From Shewanella seohaensis (GTDB taxonomy: Bacteria; Pseudomonadota; Gammaproteobacteria; Enterobacterales; Shewanellaceae): a stretch of DNA of 64,000 nucleotides. Both the position numbers and the translations under genes were made by a program. Within the stretch, counting starts at the first letter, position 1. Each line of letters starts with the position of its first letter. Positions 20,680 to 30,472 of the stretch are shown here, piece after piece. The stretch covers positions 2,604,001 to 2,668,000 of the forward strand of contig NZ_CP104900.1 in the NCBI RefSeq assembly GCF_025449215.1, in the 5' to 3' direction. The notes under the pieces are model-generated. The model had not been told where the DNA came from. It saw nothing but the letters and a program-made list of their open reading frames with translations, and ran no database searches.

Positions 20680-20724
20680 TCTTATTTTTACGCTTTTCGG
20701 CGCCACCTGAATGGCTGTTCACCT

Positions 20725-20757
20725 CTTAGGCAATAAAAAACCTTAGGCAATAAAAAA
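20725..20757 (+). repeat. Direct repeat of 16 nt
   Basis: CTTAGGCAATAAAAAA occurs at 20725-20740 and again at 20742-20757 with one nucleotide between the copies. It is a local duplication overlapping the left arm of the following terminator. Confidence 0.7.
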
Positions 20758-20788
20758 GCGGTATGCATTACATGACCGCTTTTTTATT
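20749..20788. terminator. Bidirectional terminator between acyP and csiV
   Basis: AATAAAAAAGCGGT (20749-20762) pairs with ACCGCTTTTTTATT (20775-20788), giving T-rich tails on both strands for two convergent genes. Confidence 0.9.
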
Positions 20789-20807
20789 CGATTAGGGCTA
20801 ATGGGTT

Positions 20808-21836
20808 TTAAGCGTTAGGTTGCGCCATCTTACGGATTTGGATCACCATGCCCATTTCGGGATGATCGAGATAATGGATCTCATCGCTTTTCACTCGACG
20901 ATTTTGCTCCAACGGAATAGACATTAAGTAAGGCGTCATCACTTTAGCTGGGGCTACGGCAGTACTTGTTGCTGTGTTCATGCTCGCTTCATCGGCCGCC
21001 ACTGGCATCAATTTGCGACCTTCTTTACGCAAATTAAGCGCGGTTTCGATGTACAGATAATGACTAAGATAAATATTGAGTGTGCCATCGAGTTGCCACA
21101 CGGGAGAGGGCTGTAATGGCGCAGATGTTTCAGCCATCATGCCAGTCGTGCCGTTAGCGCCTTGCATAGCGCTTGCCATGGCTTGCTGCACAATTTGACG
21201 ACCATCGAAGTGATAACTGGCGGAATAATCTTTACCTGCAAACAGGCGAATGGGCACTGAGCCACTCTTGCCCATCATAGGTTGTTGCCATGTCATATGC
21301 AGTAAGCTGCGGTTACCACGTTCTCTCGATAGGCTGTTGATGATACTCGCAAATTGGCCTTGGCTGCTGGCGAGTAATACTGGGCCACTTCCTTGAGACG
21401 CATAGGCTTGGCTACCACTGCCGATTTCCGATGGGATCACACTCGGGTAGCGATAGCTAGTCACCGCATTTGAGCTTGCAGTATTTGGGCCTGAAATGGC
21501 TAAAGTACCGCCGTTACTCATCTCGGGAGTGGCGTCCGTATTCGCGCCAGTGCTGGTGTTTTCAGCGCAATGGCTATTAGCATCGGCGTCATACACTAAG
21601 GTGCAGGGGGCGGATTCATTGCTCATGGAGACCACAGCTTGACCCACAACCGGTGAGATCAGATCGATAGCGCGGTTGGTTTTAGTCTCAATTGGCGCCA
21701 TCGGCCATTGTTCAGTCGACTGACTTTGGCGTTCAAAAATATAGACTTCGACCTCGAACCAAGCTTCAGCACGGGCAAGTGAACTGTGTGAAAGTGCAAT
21801 AAGTGTAGCGATAGAGACCGCGAGTTGACGTAACAC
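20808..21836 (-). CDS. csiV: CsiV-like periplasmic peptidoglycan-binding protein
   Basis: A 342-residue exported protein with a signal peptide (about 1-23, ending SSLARA, before EAWFEVEVYIFERQ). The start AWFEVEVYIFERQ and the end HPEMGMVIQIRKM are typical of the CsiV family, which in Vibrio cholerae binds peptidoglycan and supports PBP1A-dependent wall synthesis. The middle (about 70-150) is Ser/Thr/Asn-rich and of low complexity. It starts with GTG, which shares its G with the mfd stop codon (TAGTG), so translation is probably coupled. The assignment rests on sequence feel plus the conserved csiV-mfd linkage. Confidence 0.8.
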   Translation of the reverse strand: MLRQLAVSIATLIALSHSSLARAEAWFEVEVYIFERQSQSTEQWPMAPIETKTNRAIDLISPVVGQAVVSMSNESAPCTLVYDADANSHCAENTSTGANTDATPEMSNGGTLAISGPNTASSNAVTSYRYPSVIPSEIGSGSQAYASQGSGPVLLASSQGQFASIINSLSRERGNRSLLHMTWQQPMMGKSGSVPIRLFAGKDYSASYHFDGRQIVQQAMASAMQGANGTTGMMAETSAPLQPSPVWQLDGTLNIYLSHYLYIETALNLRKEGRKLMPVAADEASMNTATSTAVAPAKVMTPYLMSIPLEQNRRVKSDEIHYLDHPEMGMVIQIRKMAQPNA

Positions 21837-24800
21837 TATTTATCTCCAAGACGATGTTGCGATAGTTGTTCGAGCAAGAGTTTGACCAAAGCGAGCCTAT
21901 CTTTTGCCGTTTCGGCATTGAGGATGAACTTTAACTTATTCGGCCCATCCATTCGATAGATTTGTGGCTGACTTTGCAGTAATCCGATGATAAAGCCGGG
22001 ATCAATCACATGATCATCACTAAATTCGATGCTGCCGCCCTTGGCATGTACCTCAATTTTAGTCGCGCCCAGCCGAGTTGCCTGATGTTTATATAAAGTC
22101 ATTTCCATCAGGTTTTTGGTGGCCTCGGGCAGCAGACCGAAGCGGTCGATAAGCTCAACCTTGAGTTCATCTAAGGCTTCTTCACTGTCACAACTGGCGA
22201 TGCGCTTATAGAGTGACAGACGAATATTCACATCACCGACATAGTCTTCCGGCAATAGCGCAGGAATTCTTAGCTCCATCTCGCATTGCTGATTGAGCAT
22301 TTGCGCCAGCGATGGCTCTTTACCCTGTTTGAGCGCCTTGACCGCCGATTCCAACATTTCCATGTAGAGACTAAAGCCGATTTTAGAAATATGGCCGCTT
22401 TGCTCATCGCCCAATAGCTCACCCGCGCCGCGGATCTCTAAGTCTTGAGTTGCGAGCATAAAGCCTGCGCCTAAATCCTCGAGGGCATCGATGGCTTCGA
22501 GGCGTTTGCGGGCATCACTGGTCATGCGTTTAGGATGCGGCGTCATCAAATACGCATAGGCTTGATGGTGAGAGCGGCCGACACGGCCACGCAGCTGATG
22601 TAACTGGGCTAAACCAAAGGTGTCGGCGCGTTCGATAATAATCGTATTCGCACTCGGGACGTCGATACCGGTTTCGATAATAGTGGTACAGACTAACACG
22701 TTGAATCTTTGGTGATAAAAGTCCGACATCACCCGCTCAAGATCCCGCTCACGCATTTGACCATGGGCCACCACCACCCGCGCTTCGGGTAGCAGGGTAC
22801 TAATATCTTGGGCGCATTTCTCAATGGTTTCGACATTGTTGTGCAAATAATACACTTGGCCACCACGGAGAATTTCACGCAGTATGGCCTCACGCACGGT
22901 GGCGGGATCGGATTCGCGCACAAAGGTCTTCACCGCCAAGCGCTTAGCGGGAGGAGTCGCAATAATCGATAAATCGCGCATCCCCGACATCGCCATGTTT
23001 AAGGTGCGGGGGATCGGAGTGGCGGTGAGGGTCAAAATATCCACGTTGGCACGTAGCGCCTTGATTTTCTCTTTTTGTCTTACGCCGAATCTGTGTTCTT
23101 CATCGATGATAAGCAGGCCTAAGTTTTCAAATTTTGCCTCGGATTGCAGCAGCTTATGGGTGCCAATGACGATATCGACTTTGCCTTCTTCGAGTAGTTT
23201 CAGCACTTGGGTCTGCTCTTTGGCGGTTCTAAAGCGGGACATCACCTCAATTACGACGGGCCAGTCGGCAAATCTGTCCTTAAAGTTTTCGTAGTGCTGC
23301 TGGGCGAGTAGCGTGGTGGGCACTAGCACAACTACCTGTTTACCCGCATTCACCGCCACAAAGGCGGCGCGCATCGCGACTTCAGTCTTACCAAAGCCCA
23401 CGTCACCGCAGACGAGGCGGTCCATGGCGACGGGGGATTGCATATCGGCAAGTACGGCATGAATTGCGCTTTCCTGATCGACGGTTTCTTCAAAGGGGAA
23501 ACCTTGGGCAAATTGCGCATACTCTTCATCGTTGATGTCGCAGCTTTCGCCGGGACGTGCTTGACGGCGAGCGTAGACATCGAGCAGCTCGGCAGCCACA
23601 TCGCGGATTTTCTCAATCGCTTTGTTTTTTGCCTTGGCCCAAGTGTCGTTACCGAGTTTATTGAGGTGAGCCTCGCCATCGGCGCCGACGCTGTAGCGGC
23701 TGATCATGTGCAGGTTAGACACGGGCACATAGAGTTTATCGCCGCCCGAGTATTCCAGCTGTAGGTATTCGGCCACTAATCCGCCGGTATCTAAGGTGAC
23801 TAAGCCTTGATACAGCGCCACACCGTGCTCTAAGTGCACAATTGGCTGGCCGACTTTGAGCTCGGCTAAGTTTTTGATCAGGGTATCGTTGCTGATCTGG
23901 CGTTGTTTTTCGCGCCGGCGCTGCTGGGAAATGCGATGACCAAAGAGTTCGGTTTCGCAGATGATGCTGACGGCGGTTTGCTTTCCTAGCCCGAGTAAAC
24001 AACCACGGGAGAGGGGAGATACGATTAAACCCAGTTTGGCATCACTTTGAATAAACTCATCAAAATGGCCGAATAACGCCGGTTTTAACTGGATTTTACC
24101 TAAGAGCTCGAGCAAAGCTTCGCGGCGGCCTTCCGATTCGGCACTAAACAACATCCGCGGCGTACGCTCGGCGTAATCTTGCAGCGCAATCAGTGGCTGC
24201 TTTAACTTGTGATTAGCGCTTACCTCGGGCAACACACTGGCATCAATCTGTACTGCGCCAGCGACGGCATCGGGTTGCGGCGCAATAAACTGATAGCGAG
24301 GCAGCGGCTTAAAGGCGGCAAATAATTCTTCTATCAGTAAATACAGCTCTTTGGGTGCCAACAGCGGCCGCAATGGGTCGACTCGTCTGTCTTCATAACG
24401 GGTTTCCACCTCTTGCAAATGCGCACGGGCGGACTTTTCGATATCGCCTAGGGTAACTAACTGAGTGTCCTTCGGCAGATAATCGAACAGCGTCGCGACC
24501 TCATCGAAAAACAGTGGCAGATAGTTCTCAATGCCTGCGGGCATCAAATTGCGGCTCACCAGTTGATAAACTGATTCAGGCTCCTTGACTATGACCTCAA
24601 AGCGTCGGCGATAACGCTGCCTAAAACCTTCGATGGCGCTGCTGTCGGTAGGGAATTCCTTGGCGGGTAACAGGCGAACCGCATCGACTGGAGTGGATGA
24701 GCGTTGGGTTTCAGGATCGAAATGACGAATGGTCTCGACTTCATCATCGAACAGTTCGATACGCAGCGGCATATTCACGCCGGTGGGGAAGATATCAAGA

Positions 24801-25345
24801 ATCGAGCCACGAATAGCAAACTCGCCATGTTCGTAAACCTGTTCGACCAAGTGATAACCCGTGTCGGTTAACTGTTGGCGCACATCATGGAGCTGATATT
24901 TATCGCCTTTTTTAAGCACAAACACATTGGAGCTTAAATAGGATTTTGGCGGTAGGCGCATCATCAGCGTTGTCACTGGCACTATCACTACGCTGTGCTC
25001 GGCTTGGGTGATTTGCGACAGGGTTTCTAAACGCTGGGAAATCAAATCCTGATGGGGCGAAAAACTGTCGTAGGGCAGAGTTTCACGGTCAGGGAACAGT
25101 CGCACCTTAATCGCACTTTTAGCCAACAAATAGTTGAGCTCTAACTCGATACTCAATGCCGTCGGCGTATCACTGGTCACAATCAGTGTTGTGCCCTTGT
25201 GTTGGCGAACTAGGCTGGCGAGGGTAACGGCTTGACCAACCCCGGCGAGACACGACAGGGTTTGCATTTGAGTTCCATTTTTGACAACGGGCGGTGTTAA
25301 GGCTGAAATTTGTGTCATTGGCGTGGGATAAACTGATTCATTCAC
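21836..25345 (-). CDS. mfd: transcription-repair coupling factor Mfd
   Basis: DNA translocase that removes RNA polymerase stalled at lesions and recruits UvrA. It is 1169 residues, close to the E. coli length. Order: UvrB-like N-terminal module (about 30-350), RNA-polymerase-interaction domain (about 480-560, IVHLEHGVALYQGLVTL), helicase core and C-terminal TRCF domain. Helicase motifs seen: Walker A GDVGFGKTEVAMRA, DEEH in LIIDEEHRFGVRQKEK, TLTATPIPRTLNMAM, and RGRVGRSHHQAYAYL. The GTG at 25345 gives the longest frame; ATG 25318 (MTQISALTPP) is an equal alternative, and neither has a clear ribosome site. It is followed by overlapping csiV. Confidence 0.96.
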   Translation of the reverse strand: MNESVYPTPMTQISALTPPVVKNGTQMQTLSCLAGVGQAVTLASLVRQHKGTTLIVTSDTPTALSIELELNYLLAKSAIKVRLFPDRETLPYDSFSPHQDLISQRLETLSQITQAEHSVVIVPVTTLMMRLPPKSYLSSNVFVLKKGDKYQLHDVRQQLTDTGYHLVEQVYEHGEFAIRGSILDIFPTGVNMPLRIELFDDEVETIRHFDPETQRSSTPVDAVRLLPAKEFPTDSSAIEGFRQRYRRRFEVIVKEPESVYQLVSRNLMPAGIENYLPLFFDEVATLFDYLPKDTQLVTLGDIEKSARAHLQEVETRYEDRRVDPLRPLLAPKELYLLIEELFAAFKPLPRYQFIAPQPDAVAGAVQIDASVLPEVSANHKLKQPLIALQDYAERTPRMLFSAESEGRREALLELLGKIQLKPALFGHFDEFIQSDAKLGLIVSPLSRGCLLGLGKQTAVSIICETELFGHRISQQRRREKQRQISNDTLIKNLAELKVGQPIVHLEHGVALYQGLVTLDTGGLVAEYLQLEYSGGDKLYVPVSNLHMISRYSVGADGEAHLNKLGNDTWAKAKNKAIEKIRDVAAELLDVYARRQARPGESCDINDEEYAQFAQGFPFEETVDQESAIHAVLADMQSPVAMDRLVCGDVGFGKTEVAMRAAFVAVNAGKQVVVLVPTTLLAQQHYENFKDRFADWPVVIEVMSRFRTAKEQTQVLKLLEEGKVDIVIGTHKLLQSEAKFENLGLLIIDEEHRFGVRQKEKIKALRANVDILTLTATPIPRTLNMAMSGMRDLSIIATPPAKRLAVKTFVRESDPATVREAILREILRGGQVYYLHNNVETIEKCAQDISTLLPEARVVVAHGQMRERDLERVMSDFYHQRFNVLVCTTIIETGIDVPSANTIIIERADTFGLAQLHQLRGRVGRSHHQAYAYLMTPHPKRMTSDARKRLEAIDALEDLGAGFMLATQDLEIRGAGELLGDEQSGHISKIGFSLYMEMLESAVKALKQGKEPSLAQMLNQQCEMELRIPALLPEDYVGDVNIRLSLYKRIASCDSEEALDELKVELIDRFGLLPEATKNLMEMTLYKHQATRLGATKIEVHAKGGSIEFSDDHVIDPGFIIGLLQSQPQIYRMDGPNKLKFILNAETAKDRLALVKLLLEQLSQHRLGDK

Positions 25346-25404
25346 AATAAGTTGCGTTCATTGTAGTGACTTGGGCGCTAGGGTGCCAGCAAAAACGCTA
25401 GCCT

Positions 25405-26024
25405 TTATTGGCGCTCGTCACGGGCCTGTTTACGCAGTTTAAGTTGTTTTTGTTGCACATTGAGGCTTGCTTTAACCAGTTGCTCGACATCCGCATCCAG
25501 TATTTGACTAAACTCGAGGTCAATGAGATAGGGCAATGCGGCGTTGGGGCTTTGTACTTGCAGCCCATCGGATGGGCCTTCCTGCGAAACTAAACAGGCC
25601 GTGACCTTGGCAAAGCATAAAATGGCGACCAATTCTTCGTGGATAAATAAGGTCACTTTATATTGGCGGCCAAGGGGAGGGCCTCATTGCTCATTAGGCG
25701 AATTCCGCTACCACCAAACTGACAACCGCTAAACTTCTCACCTTCTTGCACTTCTTTTTCGAGCACATGCTGCAGGACTAAATCCACCTTGCGGGATTGG
25801 AGTTTGAGAAAGTCCACCACTACCTTGGCTTCGTTGTCTAAATGCCGCAGTTGCAGCAGGCAACTGGCCTCGAGGGCTTTGACTTCGCTCAGTAGCTGGA
25901 TCCCTAAGGATTGCATTGATCTTAAAGCCATTTCACTGGGTAGTGGCTGGTTTTCGTCCCAAAGGCTTAAGTAAGCGGTGAAGGGGTGAGGCACACTAAA
26001 ATACGGATTGGTGTCAGTGAACAA
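25405..26024 (-). CDS. PilZ-domain-like protein (PlzB type), frameshifted
   Basis: About 206 residues once a frameshift is repaired. Positions 25656-26024 encode the N-terminal helical part and the start of a PilZ-like barrel (CQFGGSGIRLMSNEALPLAA), then the frame ends. The rest (VTLFIHEELVAILCFAKVTA) is read one frame over from 25656 to 25405. Adding one T to the TTT at 25657-25659 joins them. The RxxxR and (D/N)xSxxG motifs that bind c-di-GMP are not recognisable. The TTG start at 26024 has AGAGG 6 nt upstream. A PilZ gene also lies beside mfd in Vibrio cholerae (plzB), which supports the call. It is upstream of mfd and divergent from lolC. Confidence 0.7.
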
Positions 26025-26118
26025 GGCTTGCCTCTTTATTTATAGGACCTAAACCCCTATTATCGTGCCCATCTTTATGATTTAGCAAGTTCAGCACACA
26101 GGACGCAGCCCTCTTTCA

Positions 26119-27350
26119 ATGGATCTTCGATTTCCTCTCTACGTTGGTTACCGTTATTGGCGGGCCAGAAAAGCAAACGCCTTTGCTTCTTTTATTACCT
26201 TATTTGCCGTTTCGGGCATTTTTTAGGGGTGGCGGCCTTAATCGTGGTCAGTTCGGTGATGAATGGCCTCGAAGGACAATTAAAACAGCGCATTTTAGGC
26301 GCCGTCCCCCAATTGACCGTGGTGACTGAAGCGCCCTTAAGCGATTGGACCATTCCTGCGGACAAACTTAAAGCCTTGCCGGGCGTGCAGGGCGTGACGC
26401 CTAGCGTGTCGACCCAAGCCATGGTGCAGTCGGCGGCGAATATCCGCGCCGTGCAAGTGTTTGGGGTGTTTCCAGAGCTTGCTGAAAAACTGTCTATGGT
26501 GGCACAGCATACCTATTCGGGCGCGTTTAACGAGCTAACCAGTGGCCAATATAAGGTCATTTTAGGCAGCGAGCTTGCGCGCCAATTAAAGGTGAGCCCA
26601 GGTGATACCGTGCGACTGTTGAGTGGCGATGGCGTAGTGTATTCGCCCCTCGGCCCAGTCCCGAGTCAACGTAAGTTTTTAGTGTCTGCCGTCTTTGAGA
26701 TGGGCTCACAGGTGGATGCGGGCGTTGCCTATATTCATTATCAAGATGCCAAACGTTTAATGCGTCAACCCAGTGATGAAATCAATCAGTTAAGACTGTA
26801 TTTGAGCGATCCTTTTATGGCGCCCACACTGGCTAAGGATGTAAAGCAGGTTCTTACTCAGCAGGGCATTGAGGCGACGACCAGTGATTGGCGTGACACT
26901 TATGGTCATCTGTTTAGTGCCGTGAAGATGGAAAAAAACATGATGTCGCTGATGCTGAGCCTGATTGTGGCCGTAGCGGCGTTTAATATAGTGTCAGCGC
27001 TGGTGATGATGGTGGTGGATAAAACCACTGACGTGGCGGTACTCAAAACCCAAGGCTTACGTACCTCGGCGGTAATGGGCATTTTTGTGGTGCAAGGTTT
27101 ATTGAATGCGGTATTAGGTTTAGTACTGGGGCTGGTGGTCGGCATACTGCTCACCCTTAATTTGAATGGCATTATGGCGACCCTAGGGATTTCCATTTTA
27201 GGCACTGGGCAAGTGCTGCCGGTTAAATTAGAACTGGGACAATTGTCGATGATTATTGTCGGCACTTTAGTCGTGACCTTAGTGGCGACCCTTTACCCCG
27301 CATTGCGAGCGGCACGGGTGCAACCTGCCACGGCGCTGCGTTACGAATAG
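26119..27350 (+). CDS. lolC: lipoprotein-releasing ABC transporter permease LolC, frameshifted
   Basis: Inner-membrane subunit of LolCDE, which extracts outer-membrane lipoproteins and hands them to LolA. The N-terminus MDLRFPLYVGYRYWRARKAN and the first membrane helix are read from 26119. The frame breaks in the T run at 26219-26224, where one added T gives SGIFLGVAALIVVSSVMNGL and a 410-residue protein. A large periplasmic domain (about 50-270) precedes three C-terminal helices (from MMSLMLSLIVAVAAFNIVSA). lolC is essential in most gammaproteobacteria, so a sequencing error is likely. lolD follows about 100 nt downstream. Confidence 0.88.
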
Positions 27351-27447
27351 CTGCGATGTAACAAATTACAACGTCGCTCCCATGATGAGAGACGTGTTTG
27401 GACATGGGGTTTATCCATGTCATTTAGAATCAATAGCGAGAATCTCA

Positions 27448-28143
27448 ATGCAAGACGTGTTACTGCAAGTGCAGGCGGTGAGTAAGAGTTATCACGATGG
27501 CGATGTGACCACTCAGGTGTTGTCTGAGGTGGATTTACAGGTATTTAAGGGCGAGCAACTGGCAATTGTCGGTACCTCTGGCTCGGGCAAGAGTACGCTG
27601 CTGCATATTATGGGCACCTTAGATAAACCCTCTGCTGGCAAAGTATTGTTAGCGGGTGAGGATTTATACCAGGTGAGCAGTGCCCGTCAGGCGCAGATCC
27701 GCAACCAAGACTTAGGTTTTATCTATCAGTTCCATCACCTTTTGCCTGAATTTAGTGCGCTGGAAAACGTGGCTATGCCAGCGTTTATTCAAGGTAGAGA
27801 CCGCGCTCAGGCGCAGGCCGATGCCAAAATGTTGCTCGAAAGAGTAGGGCTTGGGCACAGAATGAGCCATATTCCCGCCGAGCTTTCGGGCGGCGAGCGT
27901 CAACGGGTGGCAATCGCCCGGGCGCTGATCAACAAACCCAAACTGGTACTGGCCGATGAACCGACCGGAAACCTCGATGCCAAGAGCGGCGAGGCGGTCT
28001 ATGAGCTGATCCGCGAATTAGCCAATCAACTCGGAACGGCGTTTGTGGTGGTGACTCACGATCCTAAATTAGCAGCGCGGATGGACAGACAACTCACCAT
28101 GAAGAATGGTTATCTGCAAGCTGTCGCGGAACACGCCCAATGA
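27448..28143 (+). CDS. lolD: lipoprotein-releasing ABC transporter ATPase LolD
   Basis: Cytoplasmic ATPase of LolCDE. It has 231 residues with Walker A GTSGSGKST (42-50), Q-loop YQFHHLLPEFSA, signature LSGGERQRVAIARAL, Walker B LVLADEPTGNLD and switch histidine VVVTHDPKL. HHLLPEFSALENV is characteristic of LolD. The start at 27448 fits family length and has a GCGAGAA sequence upstream; the frame is open back to 27382. Its stop overlaps the lolE start (ATGA). Confidence 0.95.
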   Translation: MQDVLLQVQAVSKSYHDGDVTTQVLSEVDLQVFKGEQLAIVGTSGSGKSTLLHIMGTLDKPSAGKVLLAGEDLYQVSSARQAQIRNQDLGFIYQFHHLLPEFSALENVAMPAFIQGRDRAQAQADAKMLLERVGLGHRMSHIPAELSGGERQRVAIARALINKPKLVLADEPTGNLDAKSGEAVYELIRELANQLGTAFVVVTHDPKLAARMDRQLTMKNGYLQAVAEHAQ

Positions 28144-29390
28144 AAGGACCATTAGCCCTCTCCATCGGTTGGCGTTTTTATCGTGCGCGCCAATCCAATA
28201 GTTTTATTAGTTTTATCTCCTTTGCATCGACTGCGGGCATCGCGCTAGGGGTTGCGGTGCTGATTGTGGTGCTCTCAGCCATGAATGGTTTCGAGCGTGA
28301 GTTAGAGCAGCGCTTGTTAGGCGTGATCTCCCAAGCCGATGTGGTTGGCGTGAATGAGCCGATTGCCGACTGGCGCGCGGTTGAGCAAACCGCCATGCAG
28401 ATTGAAGGCATTACGGCGGCGGCACCTTTTATTCGGATGCAAGGATTAGTGCAAAAGCCCGGTGGTTTTCAGGGGCTTGCCGTTGTGGGAATCGACCCTG
28501 AGCAAGAGGCAAAAGTCTCGACTCTCTCGCAATTTATGTCGAAAGAGACTTGGCAAGGCTTGAGCGAGGATGACAATCACATCGTCCTCGGCGAGAGTCT
28601 GCTGAAAAAGTTAGGCCTCGAAGTTGGCGATACCCTCGCTTTGTATGTGCAAGATCTTGATCCTGAACATGCCGGCAGTTTACGGGCGGCCAAGAGCCAT
28701 CGTTTTGTGGTGTCGGGTGTGTACCGCTTAGGTGGCGAGCTTGAGTTAACCACGGCGTATATTCCGATGCGCTATGCGGCGAATATCCTGAATTTACATC
28801 AAGGTGTTACCGGGGTGCGGATCAGTGTGGCGCAGGTGTTTGATGCGCCAGCGAAAATTCGTGAGTTGGGTTATGCCTTAAATCAGTCCGTTTATATCAG
28901 TGATTGGACGCGTACTCAAGGTCATTTATATCAAGATATTCAATTGGTTCGCACCATTATGTATCTCGTTTTGGTGTTAGTGATTGGCGTGGCCTGTTTC
29001 AATATTGTCTCAACGCTAGTGATGGCGGTGCGAGATAAAGCCAGTGAAATCGCCATTCTGATGACCATGGGCTTAAGCCGTCTCTCAGTGATGGGGATTT
29101 TTATGGTGCAGGGCGCGTTAAATGGCCTTGTAGGTTGTGCCCTCGGCGGCGTGATCGGGATTGCGACCGCGATTAATCTTAGTGGTATCGCCCGTGGTAT
29201 TGAGCAACTGCTCGGTATTCAACTCCTGTCTGCCGATGTGTATTTTGTGGATTTTCTGCCGTCAGAGCTGCATATGACGGATGCTGGTTTAGTGATTGCC
29301 ACGGCGTTTGTTATGAGTCTTATCGCAACCCTGTATCCCGCGTGGAAGGCGAGCCAGATTGGCCCTGCTCAGGCATTGGCGGGTAGATAG
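28140..29390 (+). CDS. lolE: lipoprotein-releasing ABC transporter permease LolE
   Basis: Second permease of the complex, 416 residues, paralogous to LolC. The N-terminus (LALSIGWRFYRARQSNSFIS) and first helix (GIALGVAVLIVVLSAMNGFE) are followed by a periplasmic domain. Three C-terminal helices start at TIMYLVLVLVIGVACFNIVS. Having both LolC and LolE marks the heterodimeric system, not the LolF homodimer. The start overlaps the lolD stop by 4 nt, so translational coupling is likely. Confidence 0.95.
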   Translation: MKGPLALSIGWRFYRARQSNSFISFISFASTAGIALGVAVLIVVLSAMNGFERELEQRLLGVISQADVVGVNEPIADWRAVEQTAMQIEGITAAAPFIRMQGLVQKPGGFQGLAVVGIDPEQEAKVSTLSQFMSKETWQGLSEDDNHIVLGESLLKKLGLEVGDTLALYVQDLDPEHAGSLRAAKSHRFVVSGVYRLGGELELTTAYIPMRYAANILNLHQGVTGVRISVAQVFDAPAKIRELGYALNQSVYISDWTRTQGHLYQDIQLVRTIMYLVLVLVIGVACFNIVSTLVMAVRDKASEIAILMTMGLSRLSVMGIFMVQGALNGLVGCALGGVIGIATAINLSGIARGIEQLLGIQLLSADVYFVDFLPSELHMTDAGLVIATAFVMSLIATLYPAWKASQIGPAQALAGR

Positions 29391-29456
29391 AAAGTCTTTG
29401 AGCAGACATTAGCCAAAGCGCGGAATAGCTAAAACAGAATAACGAAAGCAGCAAAC

Positions 29457-29488
29457 AAAAAGGCCAGTGAATTCACTGGCCTTTTTAA
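29457..29488 (+). terminator. Terminator after lolCDE
   Basis: AAAAAGGCCAGTGAA / TTCACTGGCCTTTTT is a continuous palindrome. Being A- and T-rich at its ends it can also stop the convergent suhB transcript. Confidence 0.9.
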
Positions 29489-29514
29489 TATGCGTTACGC
29501 TCGGAAGGGCGTGA

Positions 29515-30318
29515 TTAACGCTTTAAACCTTCGTTCAGCAAGGGACGCATGGTTTTCACTAATTCTGTGGTCACTTTCGGTGAGCCTGCAACGATGTTGC
29601 CAGAGATCAGGTAGTTATGACCGCCAGTGAAATCGGTGACTGTGCCACCCGCTTCGCGGCAGATTAAGTCACCAGCGGCGATATCCCATGGCTTTAAACC
29701 GATTTCGAAGAAACCGTCTAAACGGCCAGCCGCCACATAGGCTAAATCTAATGCGGCAGAACCTGCACGGCGTAAGTCAGAACACTGACCGAACACTTCG
29801 CCAAAGATTGCCATGTAGCTTTCGGTGTGTTGACGGGCTTTGAATGGGAAACCTGTACCGATAATGGTTGGAGCCAGTTCAGTCACATTGGTTACGCGGA
29901 TACGGAAATCGTTTAATTTGGCGCCTTTACCACGGATAGCGGTAAATAATTCTTCACGAACAGGATCGTACACAACGGCAACTTCAGTTTTGCCTTTGTG
30001 TTGAAGTGCGATAGAAACCGCGAAGTGGGGAATGCCTCTAACGAAGTTGTTAGTGCCATCCAGAGGATCGACTATCCATACATAGTCTTTATTCTCGCCA
30101 CGGTTTTCGCCTTTTTCTTCACCCACGATTGTGTGATCAGGGTAAGATTTGCGAATTTGATAGGTAATGGCGGCTTCTGCTTCCTTATCTACACTGGTAA
30201 CAAAATCGTTGACACCTTTAGCACTGACTTCAACTCGGTCAAGTTCAGTGTAGGCGCGCATAATAGTTTGGCCGGCCGCGCGAGCAGCGCGAACAGCAAT
30301 CGTCAGCATCGGATGCAT
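29515..30318 (-). CDS. suhB: inositol-1-monophosphatase family protein SuhB
   Basis: A 267-residue Mg-dependent phosphatase-fold protein. In E. coli SuhB also joins the ribosomal-RNA antitermination complex with NusA/NusG. Metal-binding motifs are intact: GEEKGE, WIVDPLDGTNNFVRG and KPWDIAAGDLICREAGG. MHPMLTIAVRAARAAGQ is the usual N-terminus. It is divergent from trmJ, the arrangement also found in E. coli. Confidence 0.96.
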   Translation of the reverse strand: MHPMLTIAVRAARAAGQTIMRAYTELDRVEVSAKGVNDFVTSVDKEAEAAITYQIRKSYPDHTIVGEEKGENRGENKDYVWIVDPLDGTNNFVRGIPHFAVSIALQHKGKTEVAVVYDPVREELFTAIRGKGAKLNDFRIRVTNVTELAPTIIGTGFPFKARQHTESYMAIFGEVFGQCSDLRRAGSAALDLAYVAAGRLDGFFEIGLKPWDIAAGDLICREAGGTVTDFTGGHNYLISGNIVAGSPKVTTELVKTMRPLLNEGLKR

Positions 30319-30472
30319 TGCAATCCCCTGGATGTTAAAGAACGTTAAAAATAGCGGGCGGCATTATACTCGATTTGAATGTTATATCAAATACCGATTT
30401 TCATATAAGCATTCACGCACGCCTGTGATAGTATTCGCTCCCTGTGTTTTGTGAATTAAATTAAGTCGTTTC

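Noticed and set aside
25405..25656. Separate gene translationally coupled to the PilZ ORF
   Set aside because: The two frames join into one continuous PilZ-like domain with one added base, so a frameshift is simpler.
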